The position numbers and the translations under genes were made by a program. The notes beneath the pieces are model-generated. The model did no database searches. It was not told where the DNA came from and saw only the letters and a program-made list of their open reading frames with translations. Shown in pieces: positions 1 to 8,532 of a DNA stretch of 64,000 bases (positions within the stretch are counted from its first letter, which is position 1; the number at the start of each line of letters is the position of its first letter). This DNA is from Thermocrispum municipale DSM 44069 (lineage in GTDB: Bacteria > Actinomycetota > Actinomycetes > Mycobacteriales > Pseudonocardiaceae), in NCBI RefSeq assembly GCF_000427825.1, contig NZ_ATYT01000003.1, positions 574,157 to 638,156 on the forward strand, given 5' to 3'.

Positions 1-500
1 GCCACACCGACCTTCATCGGCGGTCCGTCGGCCGGGCCGGTGATGCTCATCAGCCCACCGACGGCCTGCACGAGGAAGTCGTATCCGGGCAGGTCAGCAC
101 CCTCTCCGGAGCCGAAGCCCGAGATCGAGCAGTACACCACGCGTGGGTTCGTCCGCTTCACCGACGGGTAGTCCAGGCCGAATCGGGCCATGGTTCCGGC
201 CTTGAAGTTCTCCACCACCACGTCCGCGCGAGCGGCGAGCTCCCGTGCGGCGGCCAGGTCGTCCGGGTCCTGCAGGTCGAGCGTGATCGACTTCTTCGAC
301 CGGTTGGCGCACTCGAAGTACGTGCTCGATTCGTCGGTCCACGGCGGACCCCAGGCCCGCGTCTCGTCCCCGGTTTCCGGACGCTCCACCTTGATGACCT
401 CGGCACCGAGATCGGCCAGCATCACGGTCATCAACGGACCGGCGAGGACGCGGCTGAAGTCGGCGACCAGCACGCCCTCCAGCGGCGCCGGTCGGGTCAC
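1..500 (-). CDS. CaiB/BaiF family (class III) CoA-transferase, 3' end beyond window
   Basis: The gene is partial: about 166 N-terminal residues are visible and it runs off the left edge. The protein opens with PLEGVLVADFSRVLAGPLMT, then GAEVIKVERPETGD and CANRSKKSITLDL, which is the standard N-terminal half of family III acyl-CoA transferases. These enzymes move CoA between carboxylic acids through an aspartyl-CoA intermediate; the catalytic Asp lies near or beyond the cut, so it is not confirmed. I chose the GTG at 498-500 because GGGAGG precedes it and because it overlaps the stop of the upstream micro-ORF (GTGA). As the last visible gene of the operon it probably activates the acid produced by the aldehyde dehydrogenase. 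The substrate is unknown. Confidence 0.85.
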   Translation of the reverse strand, partial: MTRPAPLEGVLVADFSRVLAGPLMTVMLADLGAEVIKVERPETGDETRAWGPPWTDESSTYFECANRSKKSITLDLQDPDDLAAARELAARADVVVENFKAGTMARFGLDYPSVKRTNPRVVYCSISGFGSGEGADLPGYDFLVQAVGGLMSITGPADGPPMKVGV

Positions 501-574
501 CTGGCCTCCCGGCGGGGCGAGTACCCGTCGTCGATGATCACGGTGATCCGGGTCCCGAAGCGTTGCTCGCTCAA
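497..574 (-). CDS. 25-residue micro-ORF bridging two operon genes
   Basis: A TTG-initiated ORF of 25 codons sits exactly between the aldehyde dehydrogenase and the CoA-transferase. Its start overlaps the dehydrogenase stop (TTGA) and its stop overlaps the CoA-transferase start (GTGA). The peptide contains RFGTRITVIIDDGYSP. I recognise no family. It may be a real small protein, a translational-coupling leader, or simply open by chance in GC-rich DNA. Confidence 0.25.
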   Translation of the reverse strand: MSEQRFGTRITVIIDDGYSPRREAR

Positions 575-2022
575 CGTTCCACCTCCACGGTCGGGCGGCG
601 CACCTTGGTGTGCCGGACTTCCAGATAGGCGTGCAATCCCTCCGGTCCGAGCTCGCGGCCGAGACCGGACTGCTTCCAGCCGCCGAACGGCGCTTGCAGC
701 TCGGAGACGTCGTTGACGTTGACCCCGACACCGCCTGCCTCGATGCGCTCCGCCACCGCCAGCGCCTGGCCGAGGTCCTCGCCGTAGACGTAGGCGGCGA
801 GGCCGTATTCGGTGCCGTTGGCGACGTCGATCGCTTCCGCGATCGAGCCGACGCGATGTACCGCGACCACCGGGCCGAACGTCTCCTCGGTCATGACCCG
901 CGCATCGAGCGGCACCTCGTCGAGCACCGTCGGCAGGTAGTAATGGCCGGCGGCGAATTGCGCGCCGTCCGGCCGCTTGCCGCCGATGACCAGCTTCGCT
1001 CCCCGAGCCAGGGCGTCCTCGACATGCGCACGCGCTCGCTCGACCACCGCTGCGGTGGTGCACGGCCCGTAGCCGACGCCGGGCTCGAGCGGATCGCCGA
1101 GAACGTACGAGGCGACCTCGGCCCGGAGCGCGTCGACGAAGGCGTCCGCGACGGTGTCGAGCACGACGATCCGGTTCACCGCGATGCAGATCTGGCCCAT
1201 GTTGGAGAACGCCCGGCGCGCGGCCGCCTTCGCGGTGAGCTCGAGGTCGGCGTCCGGCAGCACGATCAGCGGGCACTGACCGCCCAGCTCGAGGCTGACC
1301 CGGGTCAGGTTGTCCGCGGCCGCGCGCATGATGGCCTTCCCGGTGGCCGTCGAGCAGGTGGCGGTGACCATCGCGACGCCGGGCCGCGACACCAGCCGTT
1401 GGCCGACCTCGGCGCCGCCGGGCAGGTCGAACAGCGTGCCGGGCGGCAGGCCCGCGTCGATCAACAGCTGCGCGACCATGCCGATGGCCAGCGGCGCCTC
1501 CTCGGGCGGCTTGACGACGACCGGGCAGCCGGCGGCCAACGCGGGCGCGACCTTCCACGCGTAGAGGTCGACCGGGTAGTTCCACGGGACGATGCCCGCC
1601 ACCACGCCGACCGGGTGGTAGCTGACCATGCTGACGGTGTCCGGGCTGGTGTTCGGCCGCAGCGACCCGTGCACCCGGCGACCTTCCTCGGCGTAGTACT
1701 CGAAGACCGAGGCGCCGAAGAGGATCTCCTTGACGCTGTCCGGCACCGGCTTGCCCTGTTCGCGCGTGAGCACCTCGGCGATCTCGTCCACATGGGCGCG
1801 GATCGCCTCGGCACCTGCCCGCAGGATGCGTGCCCGCTCGTCCGGGTGCAGCCGCATCCACTCCTGTCCACGCTGCCGGGCTTGTGTGACCGCCCGGTCG
1901 ACGTCGGACGGCGCGGCTGGGACGTAGCGCGCCACCAGCGACCCGTCCGCCGGGCTGCGCACTTCCCGCAGCTCATCGCGACGGAGCGTCTCGCCGCCGA
2001 AGATCAGCCCGCGATCGCTCAC
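571..2022 (-). CDS. NAD(P)-dependent aldehyde dehydrogenase
   Basis: This 483-residue protein has full aldehyde dehydrogenase architecture: PWNYP near residues 146-150 in the cofactor domain, the catalytic Glu in SLELGG (about residue 245), the catalytic Cys in NMGQICIAVNR (about residue 279), and EETFGPVV and a C-terminal PFGGWKQSGLGRE. Similarity is to the semialdehyde and betaine-aldehyde dehydrogenase group. GTG 2020-2022 overlaps the stop of the SIS gene by 4 bp, which fixes the start. In this operon it probably oxidises an aldehyde produced from the imported compound to the acid that the next enzyme transfers to CoA. Substrate and NAD versus NADP preference cannot be read from the sequence. 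Confidence 0.9.
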   Translation of the reverse strand: MSDRGLIFGGETLRRDELREVRSPADGSLVARYVPAAPSDVDRAVTQARQRGQEWMRLHPDERARILRAGAEAIRAHVDEIAEVLTREQGKPVPDSVKEILFGASVFEYYAEEGRRVHGSLRPNTSPDTVSMVSYHPVGVVAGIVPWNYPVDLYAWKVAPALAAGCPVVVKPPEEAPLAIGMVAQLLIDAGLPPGTLFDLPGGAEVGQRLVSRPGVAMVTATCSTATGKAIMRAAADNLTRVSLELGGQCPLIVLPDADLELTAKAAARRAFSNMGQICIAVNRIVVLDTVADAFVDALRAEVASYVLGDPLEPGVGYGPCTTAAVVERARAHVEDALARGAKLVIGGKRPDGAQFAAGHYYLPTVLDEVPLDARVMTEETFGPVVAVHRVGSIAEAIDVANGTEYGLAAYVYGEDLGQALAVAERIEAGGVGVNVNDVSELQAPFGGWKQSGLGRELGPEGLHAYLEVRHTKVRRPTVEVER

Positions 2023-2783
2023 CGCTTGCACAGCAACCGCCACAGTTCCTCGTAGTTCTCCTCGTTCTTGCGGTGGGCTTCCTCGACGCTCGCGGTGTTG
2101 GTGTTGACCATGACGTACGGCTTCTTGCCGCGCCGGACGATCTCCTCGGTGGTGGCCGACACGATGGCGTGCCCGGCGGCGATGGCGATCGAGGTCGAGG
2201 TCGGCCCGACCGGGTGCTCGAGACCGTCGATGAACTGCGCGGCGTCCAGCTTCGGCACACCGGTGTCCACCACGATGTCGGCCACCTCGTACAGCCGCTT
2301 GCCGGAGGAGTGCCTGCTGGGCACCGCCGAGGAGTGCGGGACGCTGGTGATGGCGATGACCGGGCGGCCGGCCTGCTTGAACTCCAGTGCCATGTCGAGG
2401 ATGACGTTGTTGATCCCGGAGTGGGAGAACAGCATCAGCGCGTCCCCGTCGCGGGCCCGGTTGGCCTTGAGAATCACCGGGCCGTAGCCGGGGCGGGTGT
2501 GCAGGAAGCGGTACTGGAACGTGCCCATGTCGCCCCACACGTGGTGCATGAGCGCGATGGGTGTGTCGACGATCGGGCGGAAGCCGGTGATCGTCCCGGT
2601 GCGCGGGAACATCTCCAGCGCCGCGAAGCCGCCGTGCCCGGTGCCGAAGGTGAACACCAGGTTGTCGCCGAGGATGGTGTCGGCGCAGACCCGCGCGGCT
2701 TCGGCGATGGCGTCCAGCTGCGTGTCGCGCATCGTCTGCAAGCGCTCGATCATGGTGTCCAGATACGACCTGCTGACGCTCAT
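2019..2783 (-). CDS. SIS-domain sugar isomerase-like protein (UPF0309 type)
   Basis: The 254-residue protein carries one SIS (sugar isomerase) domain. FTFGTGHGGFAALEMF at about residues 45-60 and MLFSHSGINNVILDMALEF form the phosphosugar-binding loops. It resembles the uncharacterised UPF0309 family, whose members are annotated only as sugar isomerase domain proteins. The ATG overlaps the stop of the nucleoside phosphorylase (ATGA) with GGAAAGGAG seven bases upstream. Between a phosphorylase and kinase on one side and an aldehyde dehydrogenase on the other, a ketose/aldose phosphate isomerisation is the simplest role. That role is inference. Confidence 0.8.
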   Translation of the reverse strand: MSVSRSYLDTMIERLQTMRDTQLDAIAEAARVCADTILGDNLVFTFGTGHGGFAALEMFPRTGTITGFRPIVDTPIALMHHVWGDMGTFQYRFLHTRPGYGPVILKANRARDGDALMLFSHSGINNVILDMALEFKQAGRPVIAITSVPHSSAVPSRHSSGKRLYEVADIVVDTGVPKLDAAQFIDGLEHPVGPTSTSIAIAAGHAIVSATTEEIVRRGKKPYVMVNTNTASVEEAHRKNEENYEELWRLLCKR

Positions 2784-3565
2784 GACGTCGCTCCTTTCCT
2801 CGGGGTCAGGTGGTCGGCCCCGGTCGCGCACAGTGCGTCGAACCCGGCGATCAACAGGTCCCGCTCGGCCGTGGTCCGCTCGTCCTCGGCAAGTTTTCGG
2901 TGGTCCCGACCGTCGACGCTGGCCAGGCACAGCACGCCAGTGCGGACTCCGAGGGCACGGCCGACCGCCAGTACCGCACTGCTTTCCATGTCCAAGCCGA
3001 CGACGCCGTGCTGGACGAGCCGGTCGAGGTCGACCGTGTGGGAGGACGGCATCGTGGGGTGGGCGAACAGCTCGGAGTAGAAGCCGTCGTAGCTGGCGAT
3101 CATGCCGACGACGGTGCGGCGTTCGGTGCGTTGCGCGGCGTCGCGGAGCGCAACGGTCAGGTCCAGGTCCGGCGCGGCCGGATAGCCGTCGGGGACGTAG
3201 GTACCGGACGTGCTTTCCCCGCGCAGCGCGCTGTCGGCGACCACGAAGTCACCCAGCTTCGCTTCACCGACCGCGAGCGCGGTACCCAGTCGGACCACCG
3301 ACCGCAGGCCCAGCGCGGTCAGTTCGTGCAGCACGACCGCGGCGATCGCGGCGCCCATCCCGAAGGCGCTGACGGTGATCGGCGTGCCGTTCCACGTGCC
3401 GGTGGCGGTGGTCAGTCCGCGATCCTCGTTGAGGATGCGCGCGTCCGCCATCAGTTCCGCCGCCAGCAGGACCCGGCCGCGGTCGCCGACCAACACGCCG
3501 CGTTCCGCGACGTCGTCGGCCGAGCACTGCAGGTACCAGGCCCGCTCGGAGTAGTTCTCAGACAT
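2780..3565 (-). CDS. Purine/uridine-type nucleoside phosphorylase (PNP_UDP_1 family)
   Basis: The protein has about 261 residues. VVRLGTALAVGEAKLGDFVV and the base/ribose-binding stretch VVGLDMESSAVLAVGRALGV mark the nucleoside phosphorylase/MTA nucleosidase superfamily. Such enzymes split a nucleoside with phosphate (or water) into the free base and a sugar 1-phosphate. There are two in-frame ATGs: 3571 overlaps the PfkB stop as ATGA but has AGGGG directly against it; 3565 has that AGGGG at a normal distance and is preferred. In context it would release the base of the imported nucleoside-like compound in the cytoplasm. Confidence 0.88.
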   Translation of the reverse strand: MSENYSERAWYLQCSADDVAERGVLVGDRGRVLLAAELMADARILNEDRGLTTATGTWNGTPITVSAFGMGAAIAAVVLHELTALGLRSVVRLGTALAVGEAKLGDFVVADSALRGESTSGTYVPDGYPAAPDLDLTVALRDAAQRTERRTVVGMIASYDGFYSELFAHPTMPSSHTVDLDRLVQHGVVGLDMESSAVLAVGRALGVRTGVLCLASVDGRDHRKLAEDERTTAERDLLIAGFDALCATGADHLTPRKGATS

Positions 3566-3567
3566 CG

Positions 3568-4431
3568 TCATCCCCTGTTCGTGCGGGACCGGAGCAACGC
3601 GCACGCATCGGCACATCCCCCTTGGACCGCGTCGGCAAGTTCCGTGCGCCGCAGCAGGCGCGCCATCAATCCGGCGGCGAACGTGTCCCCGGCGCCGGTG
3701 GTGTCCTCCGCCGCCACGGGTTCGGGCGGCTGGATGACGAGTTCGCCGTCCGGTATGCGTAGCACCGCGCCCCGCGCCCCGCGGGTTTCCACCACGACCC
3801 GGCCGTCGGCCACCAACTTGTCGACGTCGAGACCGCAGGAGCGGTGCAGGAATTCGATCTCCGCCCCGCTGTGACAGACCACGTCGGCGCGGGCGGCGAG
3901 CTGGGCGGCCAATTCGGGCGTGACGGAACGCGGGTCGGCCTTGACCACCCACATGACCTTCGCGTCCGCGGGAATCACCGACAGTGCGTCGGCGGTGGCC
4001 TCGGTCGGCCCGACGGCGACGATCACCGCGTGCGCGTCCGCCAGCAGCTCACGCTGGACGGCGGTCAGGGACTGGTCGAGCTCACCGGGGTCGAAGAACA
4101 CCAGCGGCTCGCCCTGGTGCGGCCAGAAGATCTGCGTCGTCGGTGAGCGGGATCCGGCAGCTTCGATGCCCGCCACGCCGACGCCGAACTGGCGGTGATC
4201 CTCGCGGAAGACCTCCCCGTGCTCATCGGACCCGACCCACGTGACGACATCGGCCACGATGCCGTTGCGTGCCAGGCCGCGTGCGAAGTACGCGACAGCG
4301 CCGGGATCACCGCCGGGGTCGTGCAGCGGACGCCGGATCAACGTGGTCCGGCCGGGCCCTTCGAACGGCTCGGTGGCGTACTTGAAGTCGAGGCTGGCGT
4401 AGCCGACCACCACACACCGCAGCGAACTCAC
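3568..4431 (-). CDS. PfkB-family carbohydrate/nucleoside kinase
   Basis: The 287-residue ribokinase-like protein shows the family's second signature DTTGAGDTFAAGL at about residues 243-255; Asp249 is the expected catalytic base and the GAGD loop the anion hole. The N-terminal part (DPGGDPGAVAYFARGLARNG) corresponds to the sugar-binding region. Family members phosphorylate ribose, nucleosides, fructose phosphates or related sugars with ATP. The GTG start overlaps the stop of the isochorismatase gene by 4 bp. A kinase next to a nucleoside phosphorylase suggests phosphorylation of the nucleoside or the released sugar; the order of steps cannot be deduced. Confidence 0.85.
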   Translation of the reverse strand: MSSLRCVVVGYASLDFKYATEPFEGPGRTTLIRRPLHDPGGDPGAVAYFARGLARNGIVADVVTWVGSDEHGEVFREDHRQFGVGVAGIEAAGSRSPTTQIFWPHQGEPLVFFDPGELDQSLTAVQRELLADAHAVIVAVGPTEATADALSVIPADAKVMWVVKADPRSVTPELAAQLAARADVVCHSGAEIEFLHRSCGLDVDKLVADGRVVVETRGARGAVLRIPDGELVIQPPEPVAAEDTTGAGDTFAAGLMARLLRRTELADAVQGGCADACALLRSRTNRG

Positions 4432-4994
4432 GGATGCTCCTTCAGCAACGCGGCCGCCTCGGTGGTGGCCACGACCGAGCCGAAGTAGCGCTGGATGTCC
4501 TCCAGGGACGCCTCCTCAAGGTGCTGGCGATTGGAATTGGTGGCCTCACGCGGCACCACCACCGCGAACCCGTGCGCGAACCCGTCCTGGCAGGTCGCGC
4601 GAATGCACACGTTGGTCTTCACACCGGCGACGACGATGCGTTCCACGCGCTGCTCGTGCAGGGTCAACGCCAAGTCCGTGGCGAAGAAGCCGGAGTAGCG
4701 CCTCTTGGGCACCACGAGCTCGCCCGGTCGGTCGGCCGGCTCGAAACCGGGAAAGAAATCCGCTTCGAACGAGCCTTCCAGGCAGTGCACCGGCAACTTC
4801 GGCTGCTCGGCGTCCGGCACGTCCCGGCGATGGCGCTCCACCGCGTGGATCACCACCGCTCCGGCCTCGCGCGCCGTCGTCAGCAGCTGGGTGAGCGGTT
4901 CGACCGTCTGGCGCACCCGCGGGTAGTAGTTCGGTCCGGCGGGATCGAAGAAGTCGTTGATGACGTCCACGAGGACGAGCGCGGTCTTGCTCAT
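4428..4994 (-). CDS. Isochorismatase-like cysteine hydrolase (nicotinamidase-related)
   Basis: The 188-residue protein has the triad of the amidase branch of this fold: Asp10 in VLVDVINDFF, Lys97 in VVPKRRYSGF, and Cys130 in AGVKTNVCIRAT with the usual cis-peptide context. Relatives hydrolyse nicotinamide, N-carbamoyl compounds, ureidoacrylate or similar amides. It starts at the ATG overlapping the permease stop (ATGA). Within this operon it probably removes an amide or carbamoyl group from the base or base fragment released by the phosphorylase. Nicotinamide riboside or a ring-opened base are possibilities, not conclusions. Confidence 0.87.
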   Translation of the reverse strand: MSKTALVLVDVINDFFDPAGPNYYPRVRQTVEPLTQLLTTAREAGAVVIHAVERHRRDVPDAEQPKLPVHCLEGSFEADFFPGFEPADRPGELVVPKRRYSGFFATDLALTLHEQRVERIVVAGVKTNVCIRATCQDGFAHGFAVVVPREATNSNRQHLEEASLEDIQRYFGSVVATTEAAALLKEHP

Positions 4995-5890
4995 GCGGTG
5001 GGCATCCTTTGTGCTCGGGCCCGTTGCTGGGCGGCGGACAGGGCCAGCGCGACCACCACCACGACGTACGGCAGCGTGGTGAACAACTGGCCGATCGCGG
5101 TCCCGGTCTGCAAGCTGTGCTGCCAGGCGTCGAAGAAGGCGAAGATCAGGCAGGCGATCGCGGTGGGCACCGGCCGGTTGCGGCCGAAGTAGAACGCCGC
5201 GAGCGCGATGAACCCGCGCCCGGCGATCATCTGGTCGTTGAACAACCCCACGTGGGCCAGCGACAGGTACGCGCCACCGAGGCCTGCCATGGCCCCGGCG
5301 ATCATGCCCGAGTACTCGCGCATGCGATTGACCGGAACGCCCAGGCTGGCCGCCGCCGCCTCCGCGTCACCGCACGCGCGCAAGCGCAGACCGAACGACG
5401 TGTTGCGCAACATCCACGCGGTCGCCGGAATCAGCGCCAACGCCACGAAGAACAGGACGTCCTTGTGGTTGAGCAGCTCATCGAGGACGGGGATGTTCTC
5501 CAGCGCGGGAATGGTCCAGCGCGGCACCCGGTCCAGGCCCTCGATACGCAGCGTCCCGGAGACGCCGAGCTCCCACTTGAGGACGAACCCGATGATCCCG
5601 GCGAGCAGAATGTTGACGCCCAGACCGACGATGATCGGGTTGGCCCGCAGGCGGGTGATCACCAGCGTCATGAGCAGGCCGGTGACCGACCCGACGAGCA
5701 TGGCGCCGACGATGCCGACGAGCCAGCTGCCGGTGAGCCCGCTGAGCAGGATGCCGACCAGCGCCCCGGCCAGCATTTGTCCTTCCAGGCCGATGTTGAC
5801 CACGCCGGATGCGCGGTGCACCAGCCCGCCGATGGCGGCGAACAACAACGGCACCACCAGCAGCAGGGCGGAACTGATCACGGTGCTCAT
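4991..5890 (-). CDS. BMP-type ABC transporter permease, second subunit
   Basis: The 299-residue integral membrane protein has many hydrophobic segments and the family stretch GGLVHRASGVVNIGLEGQML near its N-terminus, typical of the smaller permease of guanosine/nucleoside importers (YufQ/NupQ-like, BPD_transp_2 family). ATG 5888-5890 overlaps the stop of the partner permease. It should form the transmembrane heterodimer with the preceding gene product, powered by the two-domain ATPase and fed by the lipoprotein. Confidence 0.9.
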   Translation of the reverse strand: MSTVISSALLLVVPLLFAAIGGLVHRASGVVNIGLEGQMLAGALVGILLSGLTGSWLVGIVGAMLVGSVTGLLMTLVITRLRANPIIVGLGVNILLAGIIGFVLKWELGVSGTLRIEGLDRVPRWTIPALENIPVLDELLNHKDVLFFVALALIPATAWMLRNTSFGLRLRACGDAEAAAASLGVPVNRMREYSGMIAGAMAGLGGAYLSLAHVGLFNDQMIAGRGFIALAAFYFGRNRPVPTAIACLIFAFFDAWQHSLQTGTAIGQLFTTLPYVVVVVALALSAAQQRARAQRMPTA

Positions 5891-6993
5891 GCCGCCGTCC
5901 TCCTGCGCTTGAGGTGCAGCGTGAAGCTGGCGACCGCGAACACCATCACCGTGCCCTGCAGCACGTCGACGATGTCCAGCGGGATGTTGTCGAACAGCTG
6001 GATGGTGGTGCCGGCGTTGGCGAACGCGCCGAACATGATCGCCGCCGGGATCAACCCCCACGCGCTGCGCCGGGCCAGCAGCGCAACCGCGATGCCGGTG
6101 AAGCCGTACTCGGCGGAGAACCCGCCGACGACGAACTTGCCGACCACGCCGAGCGCGTGCACGGCGCCACCCAACGCGGCGATCGCTCCGGTGGCCACCA
6201 TGGCGGCGAACACCACTTTGTTGACCGCGATGCCCTGGGCAGCGGCGAACCGCGCGTTGACGCCGACGTGGTGCAGATCCGCCCCGACGCTGGTGCGGCG
6301 CAGGAAGACCCAGTACGCGGCGACCAGCGCCACCGCGATCAGGAAGCCGATGTTGAGCGACGACGGCGGCAGCAGCCGCGGCAACGAGAACGGCACGCTC
6401 TCGGTCGACGAATTGGCCTGGCCCGGAGCGAGCAGGTAGGCGTTGACGATCCAGCCGACCAGACCGGTCGCCACGAACGTGAACATCAGGGTGGAGACGA
6501 CCTCGTCGACCCCGAGCTGCGTCTTGAGCAGGGCCGGGACGACGGAGAACAGCCCACCGGCGACCACCGCCCCCGCCATCGCCACCAGGGTCACCACGAC
6601 GACCGGCCCGTCCACGGCCACGGCCAACCAGGCCGCGGTCAGTCCGCCGAGCACGAAACCGGCTTCGGCGCCGAGGCTGAACACGCCCGCGCGGAACGAG
6701 ATCGCCGTGGCGACGCCGGTGAACAACACCGGGGTGGCCGAGGTGAGCGTTCCGGCCAGGCCCTCCCGGGTGCCGAACGCATGCGTGAGCATCAGCTCGT
6801 AGACCGCCAGCGGGTTGATGCCGCTCACCTGCAACACCAGGCCACCGACGATCAGCGCTACGAGGACCGGCGCGAGGGTGCGCAGGACGGCGAGGGCGGC
6901 GGTACGGGCACGTCCTTCTTTGCGCGTGCCGGCTTCCGGTGGTGGGGCGGCAGGCTCGAGGGGAGTCGCGGTGGTCGCCGTCGGTGTGCTCAC
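5887..6993 (-). CDS. BMP-type ABC transporter permease, first subunit
   Basis: The 368-residue permease starts with a hydrophilic, Pro/Thr-rich cytoplasmic stretch of about 30 residues, followed by a long series of membrane segments. It includes SFRAGVFSLGAEAGFVLGG and TQLGVDEVVSTLMFTFVATG, which match the larger permease (YufP/NupP-like) of BMP-dependent nucleoside importers. GTG 6991-6993 overlaps the ATPase stop, so translation is probably coupled and stoichiometry controlled. Confidence 0.9.
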   Translation of the reverse strand: MSTPTATTATPLEPAAPPPEAGTRKEGRARTAALAVLRTLAPVLVALIVGGLVLQVSGINPLAVYELMLTHAFGTREGLAGTLTSATPVLFTGVATAISFRAGVFSLGAEAGFVLGGLTAAWLAVAVDGPVVVVTLVAMAGAVVAGGLFSVVPALLKTQLGVDEVVSTLMFTFVATGLVGWIVNAYLLAPGQANSSTESVPFSLPRLLPPSSLNIGFLIAVALVAAYWVFLRRTSVGADLHHVGVNARFAAAQGIAVNKVVFAAMVATGAIAALGGAVHALGVVGKFVVGGFSAEYGFTGIAVALLARRSAWGLIPAAIMFGAFANAGTTIQLFDNIPLDIVDVLQGTVMVFAVASFTLHLKRRRTAA

Positions 6994-8528
6994 GATGCCA
7001 CCTCCGCACCGGACTGCTGGCCGAGCATGGCCCGGCCGATGCGCGCCCTGGCGTCGGTCTCGGTCGGGTCGAAGATGCCCGCGGGCGTGCCGTGGAACAT
7101 CACCAGCACGCGATCGCTCAACGTCAACAGCTCATCGAGTTCCTGGCTGACCAGCACGATCGCGGTGCCGTCGTCACGGGCGTGCACCAGCTCCTGCTGC
7201 AGTTCCTTGATGCCACGCAGGTCGACACCCCGCGTCGGCTGCGCCGCCACCAGCAGTCTCGGGCGCTTGCTGATCTCGCGGCCGAAAACCAGTTTCTGCT
7301 GGTTGCCGCCGGACAGCATCGACGCCGGGTCGGTCACCTGCCCGTGCCGTACCCGAAATCGGCGGAGGACGTCCGCGGCGTGGCGCCGCGCCGCGCCAGG
7401 GGAGAACCAGCCGCGGCGAGCCAGGGGAGGGGCGTGGTGCGAACCGATGGCGACGTTGTCCACCAGCGGCTCGGTGATCGACAGCCCCTCGTGGCGGCGG
7501 TCGCCGGAGATGTAGCCCACGCCCGCTGTGCGCCGCGCACCGACGGAAGCGGTGGTGATGTCGCGGCCGTCGAACCGGATGGTGCCCTCGCGACACGGCC
7601 GCAGCCCGATCAGAGCCTCCACCAGGTCTTCCTGACCGTTGCCCGCGACGCCCGCGACACCGAAGATCTCACCCTCGCGGACCTGGAAGCTCACCGGGCC
7701 CACCGCGCGCTGCCGCCCGGCGAGCTGCACCCGGTCGACATCGAGCACGACAGCGCCCAACGGTGTCGTCCGCGGCGCGCGAACCTGCTGCAGGTCCTCG
7801 CCGACGATCAGCTGGGACAGCGTCGACCGGTCGAGTTCGGCCGCCGCCTGGGTCGTCACCACGCGGCCACCACGCAGCACGGTCACCTCGTCGGCGACGC
7901 TCAGCGCCTCCTCGAGCTTGTGCGTGATGAGGATGATCGTGTTGCCTTGCTCGCGCAGCTCCACCAGCAGCCGCAGCAACCCCTCGATCTGTGAGGGCGC
8001 CAGCACGGCGGAGGGCTCGTCCAGGATCAGCGTGTCCGCACCGCGGTACAGGCAGCGGATGATCTCCAGCTGCTGCTGGGTGCCGATCTCGACGTCGCCC
8101 GCTCGCCGATCCCACGGCACGCGGGCGCTGATCGACTCGGCGATGTCCTCCGCGCGAGCGCGTGCCTTCCGCCAGTCGATCACGCCGCCGCGCGCGGGCT
8201 CGGTGCCGAGCACCAGGTTCTCCAGCAGCGTGAGGTCCGGGCTGAGGGCCAGTTCTTGCTGCACCACGGCGATGCCGGAGGCGAATGCTTCCCGGGGGCC
8301 GGAGAAGCGGACCTGCTCGCCGCGGTTGACCACCCAGCCTTCGTCCGGCTGGTCGAGTCCGGACAGCGCCCGGATCAGCGTGGTCTTGCCCGCGCCGTTC
8401 TCGCCGAGGAGCGCGTGGATGGTGCGCTCGGCGGCGGAGAACGTGACGTCGGACAGCGCCTGGACCGCGCCGAACCGCCGGGAGATGTGCTCGGCGCCGA
8501 GCCGTGCCGTGGTCATCGCCGTGGCCAT
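6990..8528 (-). CDS. Two-domain ABC transporter ATPase (nucleoside/sugar type)
   Basis: The 512-residue protein is a tandem ATPase of the RbsA/YufO class. The N-terminal domain has a full Walker A (LGENGAGKTT, residues 41-50), the Q-loop VVQQELALSPDLTL and Walker B LILDEPSAVL. The C-terminal domain has an altered Walker A (VAGVAGNGQEDLVEAL, without GKS/T) but a perfect signature LSGGNQQKLVFGRE. Such asymmetry is normal in this class. ATG 8528 follows the lipoprotein stop by 4 bp; the in-frame ATG at 8516 is an alternative start. It drives import through the two downstream permeases. Confidence 0.92.
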   Translation of the reverse strand: MATAMTTARLGAEHISRRFGAVQALSDVTFSAAERTIHALLGENGAGKTTLIRALSGLDQPDEGWVVNRGEQVRFSGPREAFASGIAVVQQELALSPDLTLLENLVLGTEPARGGVIDWRKARARAEDIAESISARVPWDRRAGDVEIGTQQQLEIIRCLYRGADTLILDEPSAVLAPSQIEGLLRLLVELREQGNTIILITHKLEEALSVADEVTVLRGGRVVTTQAAAELDRSTLSQLIVGEDLQQVRAPRTTPLGAVVLDVDRVQLAGRQRAVGPVSFQVREGEIFGVAGVAGNGQEDLVEALIGLRPCREGTIRFDGRDITTASVGARRTAGVGYISGDRRHEGLSITEPLVDNVAIGSHHAPPLARRGWFSPGAARRHAADVLRRFRVRHGQVTDPASMLSGGNQQKLVFGREISKRPRLLVAAQPTRGVDLRGIKELQQELVHARDDGTAIVLVSQELDELLTLSDRVLVMFHGTPAGIFDPTETDARARIGRAMLGQQSGAEVAS

Positions 8529-8532
8529 CGCG

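Noticed and set aside
6990-8528. Loss of Walker A in the second ATPase domain as a defect
   Set aside because: The GNGQE form is normal for the C-terminal domain of this transporter class.
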